Of a stretch of 35,290 nucleotides of DNA, positions 1-8,646 are shown piece after piece; position 1 is the first letter of the stretch, and every line of letters begins with the position of its first letter. The DNA is from Lentimicrobium sp. (lineage in GTDB: Bacteria > Bacteroidota > Bacteroidia > Bacteroidales > Lentimicrobiaceae): the NCBI GenBank assembly GCA_024709105.1, contig JANJXJ010000181.1, positions 1-35,290 of the forward strand, given 5' to 3'. A model generated the notes under the pieces. The model saw nothing but the letters and a program-made list of their open reading frames with translations. It was not told where the DNA came from and did no database searches. A program made the translations under genes and the position numbers.

Positions 1-1000
<1,000 letters not shown>

Positions 1001-1102
1001 TTAGTACTACGTCTTCTACTGTTTCTTTTTTGAAACCATTTATAGTATTTATCTTCTTCCATCAACATGTCGATCTGCATTTTTGCAGACCCTTAAAATA
1101 CT

Positions 1103-1213
1103 TAAGGTGACTTTAGCGGCGGTGTCCACCTCTTCCCATTCCGAACAGAGTAGTTAAGCCCGCCAGCGCCGATGATACTGCCATACCCGGTGGGAAAGTA
1201 GGTCGTCGCCAAT
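1103..1213 (+). rRNA. rrf: 5S ribosomal RNA
   Basis: The conserved 5S core TTCCGAACAGAGTAGTTAAG lies near 1138-1157, followed by AGCGCCGATGATACTGC. The terminal helix can be drawn between GGTGAC (1106-1111) and GTCGCC (1205-1210). It lies about 100 nt after the 23S 3' end, the usual 23S-5S order. No tRNA lies in the 23S-5S spacer. The exact ends are uncertain by a few bases. Confidence 0.93.
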
Positions 1214-1221
1214 TTTCTAAC

Positions 1222-1252
1222 AAAAAGGCTGTCCAACTGGATAGCCTTTTTT
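1222..1252 (+). terminator. Rho-independent terminator of the rRNA operon
   Basis: AAAAAGGCT and its complement AGCCTTTTT enclose a GTCCAACTGGAT centre that also pairs (TCCA/TGGA). The hairpin is followed by a T-rich stretch. It lies about 10 nt downstream of the 5S gene and closes the rRNA operon. Confidence 0.85.
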
Positions 1253-1383
1253 GGTTTTTGGCCAATATTCCTACTCCAGGTTACAATAGTCCTCCACCTC
1301 CCTGTGCAAAAAATTATATTCAATCAAGCGAAATAATTTACTCATTATTGTCATTTTCAGCAGAAACTTTCAAGCATATTTGA

Positions 1384-1392
1384 TACCTTTGC
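1384..1392 (+). promoter_or_regulatory. Bacteroidota -7 box ahead of the dgkA operon
   Basis: TACCTTTGC matches the TAnnTTTG(C) -7 element. It sits 14 nt before the dgkA ATG, which would give a very short leader. I do not see a well-spaced -33 TTTG, so this is a candidate only. Confidence 0.5.
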
Positions 1393-1405
1393 TAAAATTT
1401 TTAAA

Positions 1406-1783
1406 ATGAATCAGAAACCTTCACCTTTTATAAGGTTTATCCGTTCGTTCAGGTTCGCCTGCAATGGTTTAGGGATAGCCCTGAAAGGTGAGCAAAACCT
1501 CCGGTTTCATTTTATTATGGTTGTGGTTGTTTCAGCATTCGGATTTGCTCTGCAAATCAATCTTGTTGAATGGCTGATTGTCCTGATCCTTTTTGGTTTG
1601 GTTATCGCAGTTGAAATGCTGAACACATCCATTGAAAAACTTTGTAACCTGATTCATCCCGAAAAGGATGTCAGAATTGCTGAAATTAAGGATATTGCTG
1701 CCGGGGCTGTCCTATGGATATCCATTGTGGCTGCGATAACCGGATTAATAATCTTTTTTCCAAAAGTGTTAAATTTCTTGTAA
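1406..1783 (+). CDS. dgkA: Diacylglycerol kinase family protein (DgkA/UdpK type)
   Basis: A small integral membrane kinase that phosphorylates diacylglycerol or undecaprenol using ATP. It recycles lipid by-products of envelope synthesis. The 125-residue length fits the family. Three hydrophobic segments lie near residues 34-50, 54-70 and 97-118. The active-site block AVEMLNTSIEKLCNLI carries Glu70, Asn73 and Glu77, followed by Lys95-Asp96 in IKDIAAGAV. These match the catalytic Glu69, Asn72, Glu76, Lys94 and Asp95 of the E. coli enzyme. The family cannot be split into lipid and undecaprenol kinases from sequence alone. It is the first gene of a likely operon with the BadF kinase (15-nt gap) and a serine hydrolase. 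Confidence 0.93.
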   Translation: MNQKPSPFIRFIRSFRFACNGLGIALKGEQNLRFHFIMVVVVSAFGFALQINLVEWLIVLILFGLVIAVEMLNTSIEKLCNLIHPEKDVRIAEIKDIAAGAVLWISIVAAITGLIIFFPKVLNFL

Positions 1784-1798
1784 ATATAAATAATTCAT

Positions 1799-2635
1799 AT
1801 GCTGCTAATTGCCGACAGCGGTTCAACAAAAACCCACTGGTGCGTTATTGATAAAAATGGTAAGAAACTCATTCAAACCATCGGTATCAATCCATACCAA
1901 ATGAACGATATTGCCATAAAAGAAGTACTTGAGAAAGAATTATACCCATATTTGAGTCCTTCAAGTATTAAAGATGTGCACTTTTATGGAGCTGGTTGTT
2001 CAACTGTACAGAAATGTAATTTACTGGATTCTGTTCTCCAGGATTTCTTTAGTGACGCCAGGATTGACGTACACCATGATTTACTCGGGGCCGCCAGAGC
2101 GTTATGTGGTCATGAAAAAGGTATTGCCTGTATTCTGGGTACCGGATCAAACTCATGCTATTATAATGGTTATGAAATAGTTCATAATACTGCATCTCTT
2201 GGCTTTATACTTGGAGACGAAGGCAGCGGTGCTTTTCTTGGGAAAAGGCTATTGAGAGATTTTTACCAGGATCAGATGCCTGCTGATGTTGCCATGCTGT
2301 TTATTAACACTTTTAATCCTGTCCTTGAACAGATTTTGGACAACATTTATAACCAACCCAGACCTAACAGGTTCCTTGCGTCATTTTGCCCATTCATTGC
2401 ATCGAACATAAATCACCCGTACTTTCACTCACTCGTAAGTGAGGCTTTTGACGAATTCATCTTGAAATTCGTACTTAAATTTGAAGAAGCCAAATATACA
2501 AAAGTTCATTTCCTGGGTTCTATTGCTTTTTATTTCAGCAATATACTTCGTGAGTCGGTTGCTAAAGCAGGTCTTTCCACAGGGAGAATCTACGAGTCAC
2601 CTATTCAAGGTTTGGTTGATTATCACATAAACTAA
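1799..2635 (+). CDS. BadF/BadG/BcrA/BcrD-family ATPase, probable N-acetylglucosamine-type kinase
   Basis: A cytoplasmic ASKHA-fold kinase. The first phosphate-binding loop DSGSTKT is at residues 6-12, and the second loop is ILGTGSNSCYYNG near residue 112. The block GFILGDEGSGAFLGKRLL follows, which is typical of the N-acetylglucosamine kinase branch rather than of 2-hydroxyacyl-CoA dehydratase activators. No 4Fe-4S cysteine pair of the activator branch is visible. Its length of 278 residues is normal. Bacteroidota usually carry one such gene for amino-sugar salvage, often near cell-wall genes. That fits its place between a lipid kinase and a beta-lactamase-like hydrolase. The exact sugar is not determined. 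Confidence 0.88.
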   Translation: MLLIADSGSTKTHWCVIDKNGKKLIQTIGINPYQMNDIAIKEVLEKELYPYLSPSSIKDVHFYGAGCSTVQKCNLLDSVLQDFFSDARIDVHHDLLGAARALCGHEKGIACILGTGSNSCYYNGYEIVHNTASLGFILGDEGSGAFLGKRLLRDFYQDQMPADVAMLFINTFNPVLEQILDNIYNQPRPNRFLASFCPFIASNINHPYFHSLVSEAFDEFILKFVLKFEEAKYTKVHFLGSIAFYFSNILRESVAKAGLSTGRIYESPIQGLVDYHIN

Positions 2636-2640
2636 TTAGT

Positions 2641-3936
2641 ATGAGGAAGTTATTTAACTTGTTTTTTACTCTTTTAATTGTTTTTTCAGCCAATAACATT
2701 TCTGCTGCTCAAAAAACTCCTGATGTAAATGCATTAAGAAATTACATTGAAGAAGCCAGACAGCTTTGGAAAGTCCCAGGAATGGCTGTAGGTATTATAT
2801 ATAATGATAAAATTTTTCTCCTTGAAGGTTTTGGTGAAAAAGAGTATGGTACTGGTAAAAAAGTTGATGGAAACACAGTATTTGCGGTAGCTTCCAATAC
2901 CAAAGCCTTTACAGCTTCAGCTCTGGCAATGCTGGTGGATGAAGGCAAAATCAGTTGGGACGATAAAGTAAACAAACATCTTCCATGGTTTAAACTTTAC
3001 GACCCGTATGTAAGTGAGAATCTAACAATAAGGGACCTTTTATGCCATCGCTCCGGCTTAGTGACATTTAGCGGCGATCTGATATGGTATGGAAGTAATC
3101 ATTCGCGTGAAGAAATCCTGCGCAGAGCTTCATTTTTAAAGCCGAAACATGGCTTCAGATCCGAATATGGGTATTCCAATATTCTTTACCTTGCTGCCGG
3201 GCAAATCGTTGAAGTGGTTTCCGGATTAAAGTGGGAAGATTTTGTAAAAACCAGAATCTTTAGTCCTCTCGGTATGAATGAAAGCCATACAACAATATCC
3301 ACACTCAATCTTAAGGGAAATACAGCGCTACCTCATAACGATGCAGATGAAAAAATTATTACTATATCTTACCTGAATTGGGATAATATCGGTCCGGCTG
3401 GATCTATCAATTCCTCCGCTGCAGATATGTTAAAGTGGTTACAACTTCAACTAAACGAAGGCATAGTGAATGATAACCAGCTTATTAGCAAGAAAAACCT
3501 GAATGAAATGTGGTCGCCGCAAACCATTCAGAAAGTCTCGGCTTTTTCTCAGCGAAACTGGCCATCAACTCACTTTAAAAGTTATGGCCTGGGTTGGGCT
3601 TTAATGGATTATCATGGAAAAAAAGTCATTTCACACTCCGGAGGTTACGATGGAATGATTTCCTACTCATCATTTATTCCTGAAGCAAAACTTGGATTTG
3701 TTATTCTTACCAATAAAAATTCTTCGCTATATTACCCTCTGGCATATAAAATCATGGATACTTTCCTTTCTGATGAAGATAAAGACTGGAGTAAGATATT
3801 TCATGAGTTGATTACCAAAAACGAAGAGGCTTCAAAAAAAGAAGAAGCAGAAAAAGCTGCAGAAAAAGTATCAGGAACTGTTCCAACCCTGGATTTAAAA
3901 TCCTACTGTGGTACCTACACTTGCGACATTTACTGA
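2641..3936 (+). CDS. Exported serine hydrolase (beta-lactamase/class C PBP family), truncated at an in-frame TGA
   Basis: A serine hydrolase of the class C beta-lactamase / penicillin-binding-protein-like family. A signal peptide spans about residues 1-22, ending near SANNISAAQ. The catalytic motif SxxK appears as SNTKAF, and the second motif YxN appears as YGYSN. The third motif reads HSGGYDGM near the C-terminal end of the catalytic domain. The catalytic part is complete, so the product may be active. The frame then enters a DUF3471-type domain (YCGTYTCDIY) and stops at TGA 3934-3936. Translation in the same frame continues sensibly for another 81 codons, so the gene is read as interrupted. 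It starts 6 nt after the BadF kinase stop codon and is probably co-transcribed with it. Confidence 0.88.
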   Translation: MRKLFNLFFTLLIVFSANNISAAQKTPDVNALRNYIEEARQLWKVPGMAVGIIYNDKIFLLEGFGEKEYGTGKKVDGNTVFAVASNTKAFTASALAMLVDEGKISWDDKVNKHLPWFKLYDPYVSENLTIRDLLCHRSGLVTFSGDLIWYGSNHSREEILRRASFLKPKHGFRSEYGYSNILYLAAGQIVEVVSGLKWEDFVKTRIFSPLGMNESHTTISTLNLKGNTALPHNDADEKIITISYLNWDNIGPAGSINSSAADMLKWLQLQLNEGIVNDNQLISKKNLNEMWSPQTIQKVSAFSQRNWPSTHFKSYGLGWALMDYHGKKVISHSGGYDGMISYSSFIPEAKLGFVILTNKNSSLYYPLAYKIMDTFLSDEDKDWSKIFHELITKNEEASKKEEAEKAAEKVSGTVPTLDLKSYCGTYTCDIY

Positions 3937-4182
3937 AATGTAGAAGTGGAACTCGTTGATAATAAATTGAGTATGAGATTTGTTCATACGCCGATTTTTC
4001 ACAGTACACTCGAGCACTGGCATTACAATACTTTTACGGTTAAATTTCCCGATGTACCTTCTCTGCCTTCCGGGAAAGCAGCATTCGTGATAGGAATGGA
4101 CAACAAAGTTGAGAAACTTCTTATTGATGTTCCAAACCCTGATTTTGATTTTACAGAGCTTGACCTAATTAAAAAAGAATAA
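3937..4182 (+). pseudogene. Detached C-terminal DUF3471 half of the serine hydrolase
   Basis: In frame with the upstream hydrolase and separated from it only by one TGA codon. The peptide contains TLEHWHYNTFTVKF, the characteristic core of the C-terminal DUF3471 domain of this family, and it ends normally at TAA 4180-4182. The expected residue at the stop position is Gly (DIYGNVEVEL), so a GGA to TGA change would explain it. A GTG at 3946 could allow re-initiation, but half a beta-barrel domain on its own is unlikely to fold. A sequencing error is possible. Confidence 0.75.
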
Positions 4183-4187
4183 AAAGC

Positions 4188-4739
4188 CTAATCTTTCTTT
4201 TCCCTTAATCTCTCCTGCTCAATTTCGTCATCGCTTTTAAAGACAAGTGATGCAGAATTAATGCAATATCGCAAACCAGTTGGCGGAGGTCCATCGTTAA
4301 AAACATGCCCCAGATGGCCGTCACACCTTGAACACACCACTTCTGTTCTTACCATGCCATAACTCATGTCAAGGTTTTCTCCTATTGCAGTTTTATCTGA
4401 TGGAACACTAAAACTGGGCCATCCACATCCGGCATCAAATTTTGAGCCCGACTCAAAAAGCTCCAATCCGCAGCCAGCGCAATAGTATTTACCTTTCACA
4501 AAAAACTGATCATACAAGCCGGTGCCGGGTCTTTCAGTCCCTTTTTCTCTTAATACCCTGTACTGTTCAGGAGTGAGAATATCTTTCCACTCCTCATCAG
4601 ACTTAAAAATCTTTTCTGTTACCTTTTTGTCACTTTTTTGCATTGTTATGGTTGTTTGAGTTTGATGTGTGCAATTGCTGAGAATTATAAGCGTTGATGC
4701 TGACAACAAACAAAATATTGCAAAATTTGGAAATTTCAT
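4188..4739 (-). CDS. msrB: Lipoprotein peptide-methionine (R)-S-oxide reductase
   Basis: Reduces methionine-R-sulfoxide in proteins. The N-terminus is a lipoprotein signal ending in LSNC (Cys23), which places the enzyme in the cell envelope. The SelR domain follows. It has zinc pairs CAGC and CSRC, the GCGWPSF block, and GHLGHVFNDGPPPTGLRYC with the catalytic Cys at about residue 159 in RYCINS. The length of 183 residues fits a full MsrB with a lipoprotein leader. The gene faces the serine hydrolase tail to tail with a 5-nt gap. The role is repair of oxidised envelope proteins, an inference from location. Confidence 0.95.
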   Translation of the reverse strand: MKFPNFAIFCLLSASTLIILSNCTHQTQTTITMQKSDKKVTEKIFKSDEEWKDILTPEQYRVLREKGTERPGTGLYDQFFVKGKYYCAGCGLELFESGSKFDAGCGWPSFSVPSDKTAIGENLDMSYGMVRTEVVCSRCDGHLGHVFNDGPPPTGLRYCINSASLVFKSDDEIEQERLREKKD

Positions 4740-4899
4740 TTCAAAGCAATTGGAGATTATTTCAATAAAATAACACCCATTTTATAAGATTTGTTGTTTA
4801 TAACTGTGAAATTCGGTTGACAAAACTATAGAGCACAATTAAATTTGGTATTACTATTATTGCAGATTTTGTAAATTTACAGTCAAATCAGGATCGTAT

Positions 4900-5364
4900 A
4901 TGAAGTCAAAACAGCTGTTACTTTTGTTTGTATCGTCACTTTTCATTTTATCGTGTAACGAAAGTTCTTTTAAAACGAACGAAAAGTTCCCGCTAGAATG
5001 GATAGCCGGAGATTATACTGATTCAGAGAAGAATTTTTTCGAATCCTGGCAAATTTCAGGTGATTCTCTGCTTAATGGTGAGGGCTATTCTGTTAATGGC
5101 GCTGATACCGGGTTTCATGAAAATCTTAGTATAAGAAAAGTTGACGATGTCTGGAACTACATTGTTTTTACCGGCAACACCGAAACCCGTTTCACCATGG
5201 TCAACTCATCGTTCGATAGTCTTGTTTTTGAAAATACAGAGAATGAATTTCCCAAAAGGATTACCTATATTAAAAAGCCCGAAAACTCCATCCTGGCGAT
5301 AGTTGAGAATCCCGGGAACCCGCAGATGAAAATATTATTTAACCTCACTCCTAAAACCAAATAA
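4900..5364 (+). CDS. Lipoprotein, DUF6265-like
   Basis: A 154-residue protein with a lipoprotein signal peptide (lipobox LSC, Cys19). The mature part starts FPLEWIAGDYTDSEKNFFESW and continues as a small beta-rich domain. The opening W-x-x-G-x-Y pattern and the E-S-W resemble the DUF6265 family, which is common in Bacteroidota, but I assign it only tentatively. No catalytic residues are evident. It heads a tight plus-strand run with the DUF456 protein (3-nt gap) and the two transketolase halves. A functional link to them is not evident. Confidence 0.75.
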   Translation: MKSKQLLLLFVSSLFILSCNESSFKTNEKFPLEWIAGDYTDSEKNFFESWQISGDSLLNGEGYSVNGADTGFHENLSIRKVDDVWNYIVFTGNTETRFTMVNSSFDSLVFENTENEFPKRITYIKKPENSILAIVENPGNPQMKILFNLTPKTK

Positions 5365-5367
5365 GTT

Positions 5368-5844
5368 ATGGAATGGATTTGGATTACTCTGGGTGTATTA
5401 CTCACCATTGCAGGAATAGTAGGCTGTATTCTTCCCTTTATTCCAGGCCCTCCCCTATCCTACGCGGCTTTGGTTGTACTGCAATTAACCATGAATGAAC
5501 CATTCACCTACAGATTTATGGTTATCTGGTTATTGCTTACCATAGCTGTTACTTTGCTTGACTATTATGTTCCGATCTGGGGTACCCAAAAATTCGGTGG
5601 TAGCCGGAGTGGAGTTTGGGGCTCAACTATTGGGCTGATCATAGGACTGTTTTTCTTCCCTCCGTTTGGGCTTATAATCGGGCCATTTATAGGAGCTGTT
5701 GCGGGCGAACTGATTGCAGGCAAAGAAATGCAAAAAGCACTTCGCTCAGGACTGGGTTCCTTCCTCGGATTTATAGCCGGTACAGTAATGAAACTCGCAG
5801 TGTCATTTATCATGGGTTTTTATTTTTTTAAAACTATAATTTAA
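5368..5844 (+). CDS. DUF456 family membrane protein
   Basis: A 158-residue protein built almost entirely of glycine-rich hydrophobic segments (about residues 3-20, 30-70, 85-115 and 130-155). The N-terminal block LGVLLTIAGIVGCILPFIPG is the signature of DUF456, and GxxxG-like repeats follow (IGLIIGLFFFPPFGLIIGPF). The family has no established function. The stop codon directly abuts the transketolase start codon at 5845, so the two are co-translated. Confidence 0.88.
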   Translation: MEWIWITLGVLLTIAGIVGCILPFIPGPPLSYAALVVLQLTMNEPFTYRFMVIWLLLTIAVTLLDYYVPIWGTQKFGGSRSGVWGSTIGLIIGLFFFPPFGLIIGPFIGAVAGELIAGKEMQKALRSGLGSFLGFIAGTVMKLAVSFIMGFYFFKTII

Positions 5845-6705
5845 ATGCAAAAGATCAGTGATGCTGAGACGCTTTTAAAGTTGAGTTTCCTGATCAGAAA
5901 TTCGGTAGTAAGAATGCTGTGCAAGGCTGGATCAGGACATCTTGGAGGGTCGCTCAGCCTTGCTGATATCTGCACAACACTCTATTTTAATACGCTTAAT
6001 CATCAGCCAAATAATCCAGACTGGCCTGATCGCGACCGCGTAATACTGTCGGCAGGTCATCTTGCTCCCGTTTTGTATGCAACCCTTGCACATGCCGGAT
6101 ATTTTGAAATTGAAGAATTGTACTCTCTTAGAAAAGTTGGGTCAAGGCTGCAGGGGCATCCTGCCAAAGATAAAGGCTTGCCAGGAATTGAAACATCGTC
6201 AGGATCACTTGGACAAGGTTTAAGCATTGCACTAGGTATGGCACTCGCAGCAAAAATTGACTCTCAAAAAATAACTATACACACCTTAATGGGTGACGGA
6301 GAATTACAGGAGGGACAAGTGTGGGAAGCTGCTATGGCTGCTGCTCATCATAAGCTTGATAACCTGATTGCCATTGTTGATAAAAATGGACTTCAGATTG
6401 ATGGAAAAACTTCTGATGTCATGAATCTTGAACCTCTAAGAAATAAATGGGAGTCATTTGGCTGGAATGTTATTGAATGTAACGGACATAATTTCAATGA
6501 ATTGATTGTTTCATTTGAATCCGCAAAAAAGAGTAGTAAAAAACCCACTGTAATCCTTGCAAGAACAATAATGGGCAAAGGGATAAAGACTATTGAAAAT
6601 GACAGCAGGTGGCATGGTAAAGTACCAGGTCAGAATGAAATTGCCGATTTTTTATGCCAGCTCGAAGAAAGCTACAAGGCAGAGTTAAATCAACCAAACC
6701 TATGA
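5845..6705 (+). CDS. Transketolase, N-terminal (thiamine-diphosphate-binding) subunit
   Basis: One half of a split transketolase of the non-oxidative pentose phosphate pathway. The 286-residue product carries SGHLGGSLSLADI, the SAGHLAPVLYA block and the thiamine-diphosphate/Mg motif GDGELQEGQVWEAAMAAAHH (from residue 150) followed by DKNGLQIDG. These are the usual features of the N-terminal half. It overlaps the C-terminal half by ATGA (6702-6705), typical of translational coupling for a 1:1 complex. Split transketolases are common in anaerobes and archaea. A role in another transketolase-like reaction cannot be ruled out from sequence. Confidence 0.93.
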   Translation: MQKISDAETLLKLSFLIRNSVVRMLCKAGSGHLGGSLSLADICTTLYFNTLNHQPNNPDWPDRDRVILSAGHLAPVLYATLAHAGYFEIEELYSLRKVGSRLQGHPAKDKGLPGIETSSGSLGQGLSIALGMALAAKIDSQKITIHTLMGDGELQEGQVWEAAMAAAHHKLDNLIAIVDKNGLQIDGKTSDVMNLEPLRNKWESFGWNVIECNGHNFNELIVSFESAKKSSKKPTVILARTIMGKGIKTIENDSRWHGKVPGQNEIADFLCQLEESYKAELNQPNL

Positions 6706-7655
6706 GTCTGCATTACAAATCATTAATTCCTACACGAACAGGTTTTGGGCTGGGAGTTTTGGAAGCGGGCAAAAAATCAGATAACCTGATAGCTCTTGGT
6801 TCAGATATTACCACTTCGGTGGGAATGAATTATTTTGCTGATGCTTTTCCTCAACGTTTTATCTCGTTGGGGATAGCAGAACAAAATGCTGCAGGAGTTG
6901 CTGCCGGCCTGGCCTTAATGAGAAAGATTCCTGTTTTTTCGACTTATGCAGTTTTTTCGGCTTTAAGAACTACTGACCAAATCAGAGTATCAATATGTTA
7001 TAATAACCTTCATGTTATTATAGGCGGAGCTCATGCTGGAATATCGGTTGGCCCCGATGGAGCAACACATCAGGCTTTGGAAGATATTGCCGTAATGCGG
7101 TGTCTGCCCAATATGATGGTACTATCACCCTGCGATGCTACACAAGCCAAAATTCTTACAGAAAAAGCTATTTCAGATTGTTTAGGGCCGGTGTATATAC
7201 GTTATGGACGTGAACCAGTCCCTGATTTTACTGATGAGGACCAATTATTAGAGATAGGTAAGGCTCAAACCATGAAAGAAGGTAAAGATGCTACTATTAT
7301 TGCTACCGGCCACATGGTTTTTCCTGCTTTAGAAGCTGCTTATGCACTGTCAGAGAAAGGAATGGATTTGAAAGTTGTCAACATTCATACCATAAAACCT
7401 ATTGATAAACAAGCAATTATAGATGCTGCTAAACAAACAGGTCTTATTGTAACCATTGAAGAACATCAGGTTACAGGGGGATTGGGAAGTGCCGTAGCTG
7501 AAACAGTGGTACAATCACATCCAGTTCCTGTTCATATAATTGGTATCCCCGACTGCTTCGGAGAATCAGGAAATCCTGAAGAATTGCTGGATAAATTCGG
7601 ACTAACCTCCGAAAAACTTGAATCCAGAATATTGCAAATACTTAATGACAGGTAA
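6702..7655 (+). CDS. Transketolase, C-terminal (pyrimidine/C-terminal domain) subunit
   Basis: The partner half of the split transketolase, 317 residues. It contains the pyrimidine-binding domain with GIAEQNAAGVAAGLALMRK, where the Glu activates thiamine diphosphate, then FSTYAVFSALRTTDQIR and GGAHAGISVGPDGATHQALED. The transketolase C domain follows (ATIIATGHMVFPALEAA, then TIEEHQVTGGLGSAVAE). I chose the ATG at 6702 because it overlaps the upstream stop codon. The frame is open 16 codons further upstream, but that would lie inside the N-subunit gene. Its TAA (7653-7655) directly abuts the truA stop codon on the other strand. Confidence 0.93.
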   Translation: MSLHYKSLIPTRTGFGLGVLEAGKKSDNLIALGSDITTSVGMNYFADAFPQRFISLGIAEQNAAGVAAGLALMRKIPVFSTYAVFSALRTTDQIRVSICYNNLHVIIGGAHAGISVGPDGATHQALEDIAVMRCLPNMMVLSPCDATQAKILTEKAISDCLGPVYIRYGREPVPDFTDEDQLLEIGKAQTMKEGKDATIIATGHMVFPALEAAYALSEKGMDLKVVNIHTIKPIDKQAIIDAAKQTGLIVTIEEHQVTGGLGSAVAETVVQSHPVPVHIIGIPDCFGESGNPEELLDKFGLTSEKLESRILQILNDR

Positions 7656-8417
7656 TTAAAATCTTATATCTGTCGGATAGGAAATATTTTCCAGAAACAA
7701 ACCTCTTGCAGGAACCGATTCGCCGGCATCAGACCGGGTACCTTCCTTTATCAGCTCATGCAGATGACTTATGTTCATTCTTCCCTTCCCAACCTCAAGG
7801 AGGGTGCCCATAATTGCTCGCACCATATTCCGTAAAAAGCGGTTTGCCGATACCCGGTAAATTAACAGGTTATCATCCTGAATGAAATGAGATTCAAATA
7901 TTGTACACAAATTATTTCCGGTCTCAGATCCGGTTTTGGCAAAAGCAGTGAAATCAGAATACATTTTAATTATTTCTGCAGCAGCTTCCATTGCCGGGAC
8001 ATCAAGATTTCCGACATAATTCCATGCAAAATTATAGTTGAAAGGATTTTTGGTTCTTGAAATGTAATAATGGTAAGTTCGGCTAAGTGCAGAGAATCTT
8101 GCATGAACATCATCCTTCACCCGAAAAGCTTCGTACACTGAAATATCCGGAGGCAGCATCCGGTTCAGTTTATAAACCAGTTGTTGCAGTTCCTGAGCGT
8201 TCAGTAGTTTCGGGAGATCGAAATGTGCAAAATAATTTCTGGCATGAACCCCGGTATCTGTCCGTCCTGCCCCAGTAATTAAAACATTGCCTCCCAATAA
8301 TTTAGACAAATCCTTTTCAATAACTTCCTGAACAGTAATTGCATTTGGCTGTAATTGCCAGCCGTGAAATGATGTCCCGTTGTAGGCCAGATGCAAAAAA
8401 TACCTGAAATTTTCCAT
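7656..8417 (-). CDS. truA: tRNA pseudouridine(38-40) synthase TruA
   Basis: Modifies uridines 38-40 in the anticodon arm of tRNAs. The catalytic Asp is in GRTDTGVHA (Asp54 from the chosen start). The N-terminal block AYNGTSFHGWQLQP and the C-terminal block RVSANRFLRNMVRAIMGTLLEVGKG are family signatures. I chose the start at 8417 (MENFRYFLHL, 253 residues). The frame is open to an ATG at 8441, but a -7 promoter box lies between the two ATGs at 8423-8431, which makes the upstream one unlikely to be transcribed from it. The 3' end meets the transketolase gene without any gap. Confidence 0.95.
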   Translation of the reverse strand: MENFRYFLHLAYNGTSFHGWQLQPNAITVQEVIEKDLSKLLGGNVLITGAGRTDTGVHARNYFAHFDLPKLLNAQELQQLVYKLNRMLPPDISVYEAFRVKDDVHARFSALSRTYHYYISRTKNPFNYNFAWNYVGNLDVPAMEAAAEIIKMYSDFTAFAKTGSETGNNLCTIFESHFIQDDNLLIYRVSANRFLRNMVRAIMGTLLEVGKGRMNISHLHELIKEGTRSDAGESVPARGLFLENISYPTDIRF

Positions 8418-8422
8418 TTCGT

Positions 8423-8431
8423 GCAAAGATA
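8423..8431 (-). promoter_or_regulatory. Bacteroidota -7 box for truA
   Basis: Read on the minus strand this is TATCTTTGC, a match to TAnnTTTG(C). It lies 5 nt before the ATG at 8417, so the transcript would be nearly leaderless. No well-spaced -33 TTTG was found. Confidence 0.5.
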
Positions 8432-8527
8432 ACCAAATCATCAGGATATTAATTCATGAACAAAGATGAGTTGCATGGAATTTAGAATAGTTATAAATTA
8501 AGGGAAAAACGTGAAAAAAGTTGTCTA

Positions 8528-8545
8528 TTGTTAATTAATTCACAA
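8528..8545 (+). promoter_or_regulatory. Rex-type operator 1 of the hydC1 operon
   Basis: TTGTTAATTAATTCACAA. It fits the Rex operator pattern TTGTKAA-N4-TTMACAA at every specified position. It lies just upstream of the -7 box (8555-8562), over the region where RNA polymerase would contact the -33 element. Rex is an NADH/NAD+-sensing repressor of fermentation genes. No rex gene is in this window, so the regulator is inferred. Confidence 0.75.
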
Positions 8546-8554
8546 AAGAATTTA

Positions 8555-8562
8555 TATTTTTG
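8555..8562 (+). promoter_or_regulatory. Bacteroidota -7 box of the hydC1-hydB1-hydA1 operon
   Basis: TATTTTTG matches TAnnTTTG. Transcription would start near 8568, giving a leader of about 80 nt that contains the second Rex-type site. A clear TTTG at the usual 19-nt spacing is not seen, but TTG occurs at 8528-8530. Confidence 0.6.
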
Positions 8563-8569
8563 AGTCGAA

Positions 8570-8587
8570 TTGTTAATCAATTCACAA
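8570..8587 (+). promoter_or_regulatory. Rex-type operator 2 of the hydC1 operon
   Basis: TTGTTAATCAATTCACAA, identical to operator 1 except for one base of the central spacer. Its start is 42 bp downstream of operator 1, about four helical turns, so two dimers would bind the same DNA face. It overlaps or directly follows the expected transcription start, a classical repressor position. Confidence 0.75.
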
Positions 8588-8646
8588 GTCACACTCAATT
8601 CACTAATCACAAACAGTATTTTATCAAACTAAAGTTGGAGGATTAC

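Noticed and set aside
1001-1102. tRNA or other gene in the 23S-5S spacer
   Set aside because: Only a short hairpin (TCTGCA/TGCAGA near 1074-1089) is seen, likely an rRNA processing structure.
3934-3936. Selenocysteine or recoded TGA in the serine hydrolase
   Set aside because: The family has no selenocysteine at this position, the aligned residue is Gly, no SECIS-like hairpin was evident just downstream, and TGA is used as a stop elsewhere in the window.
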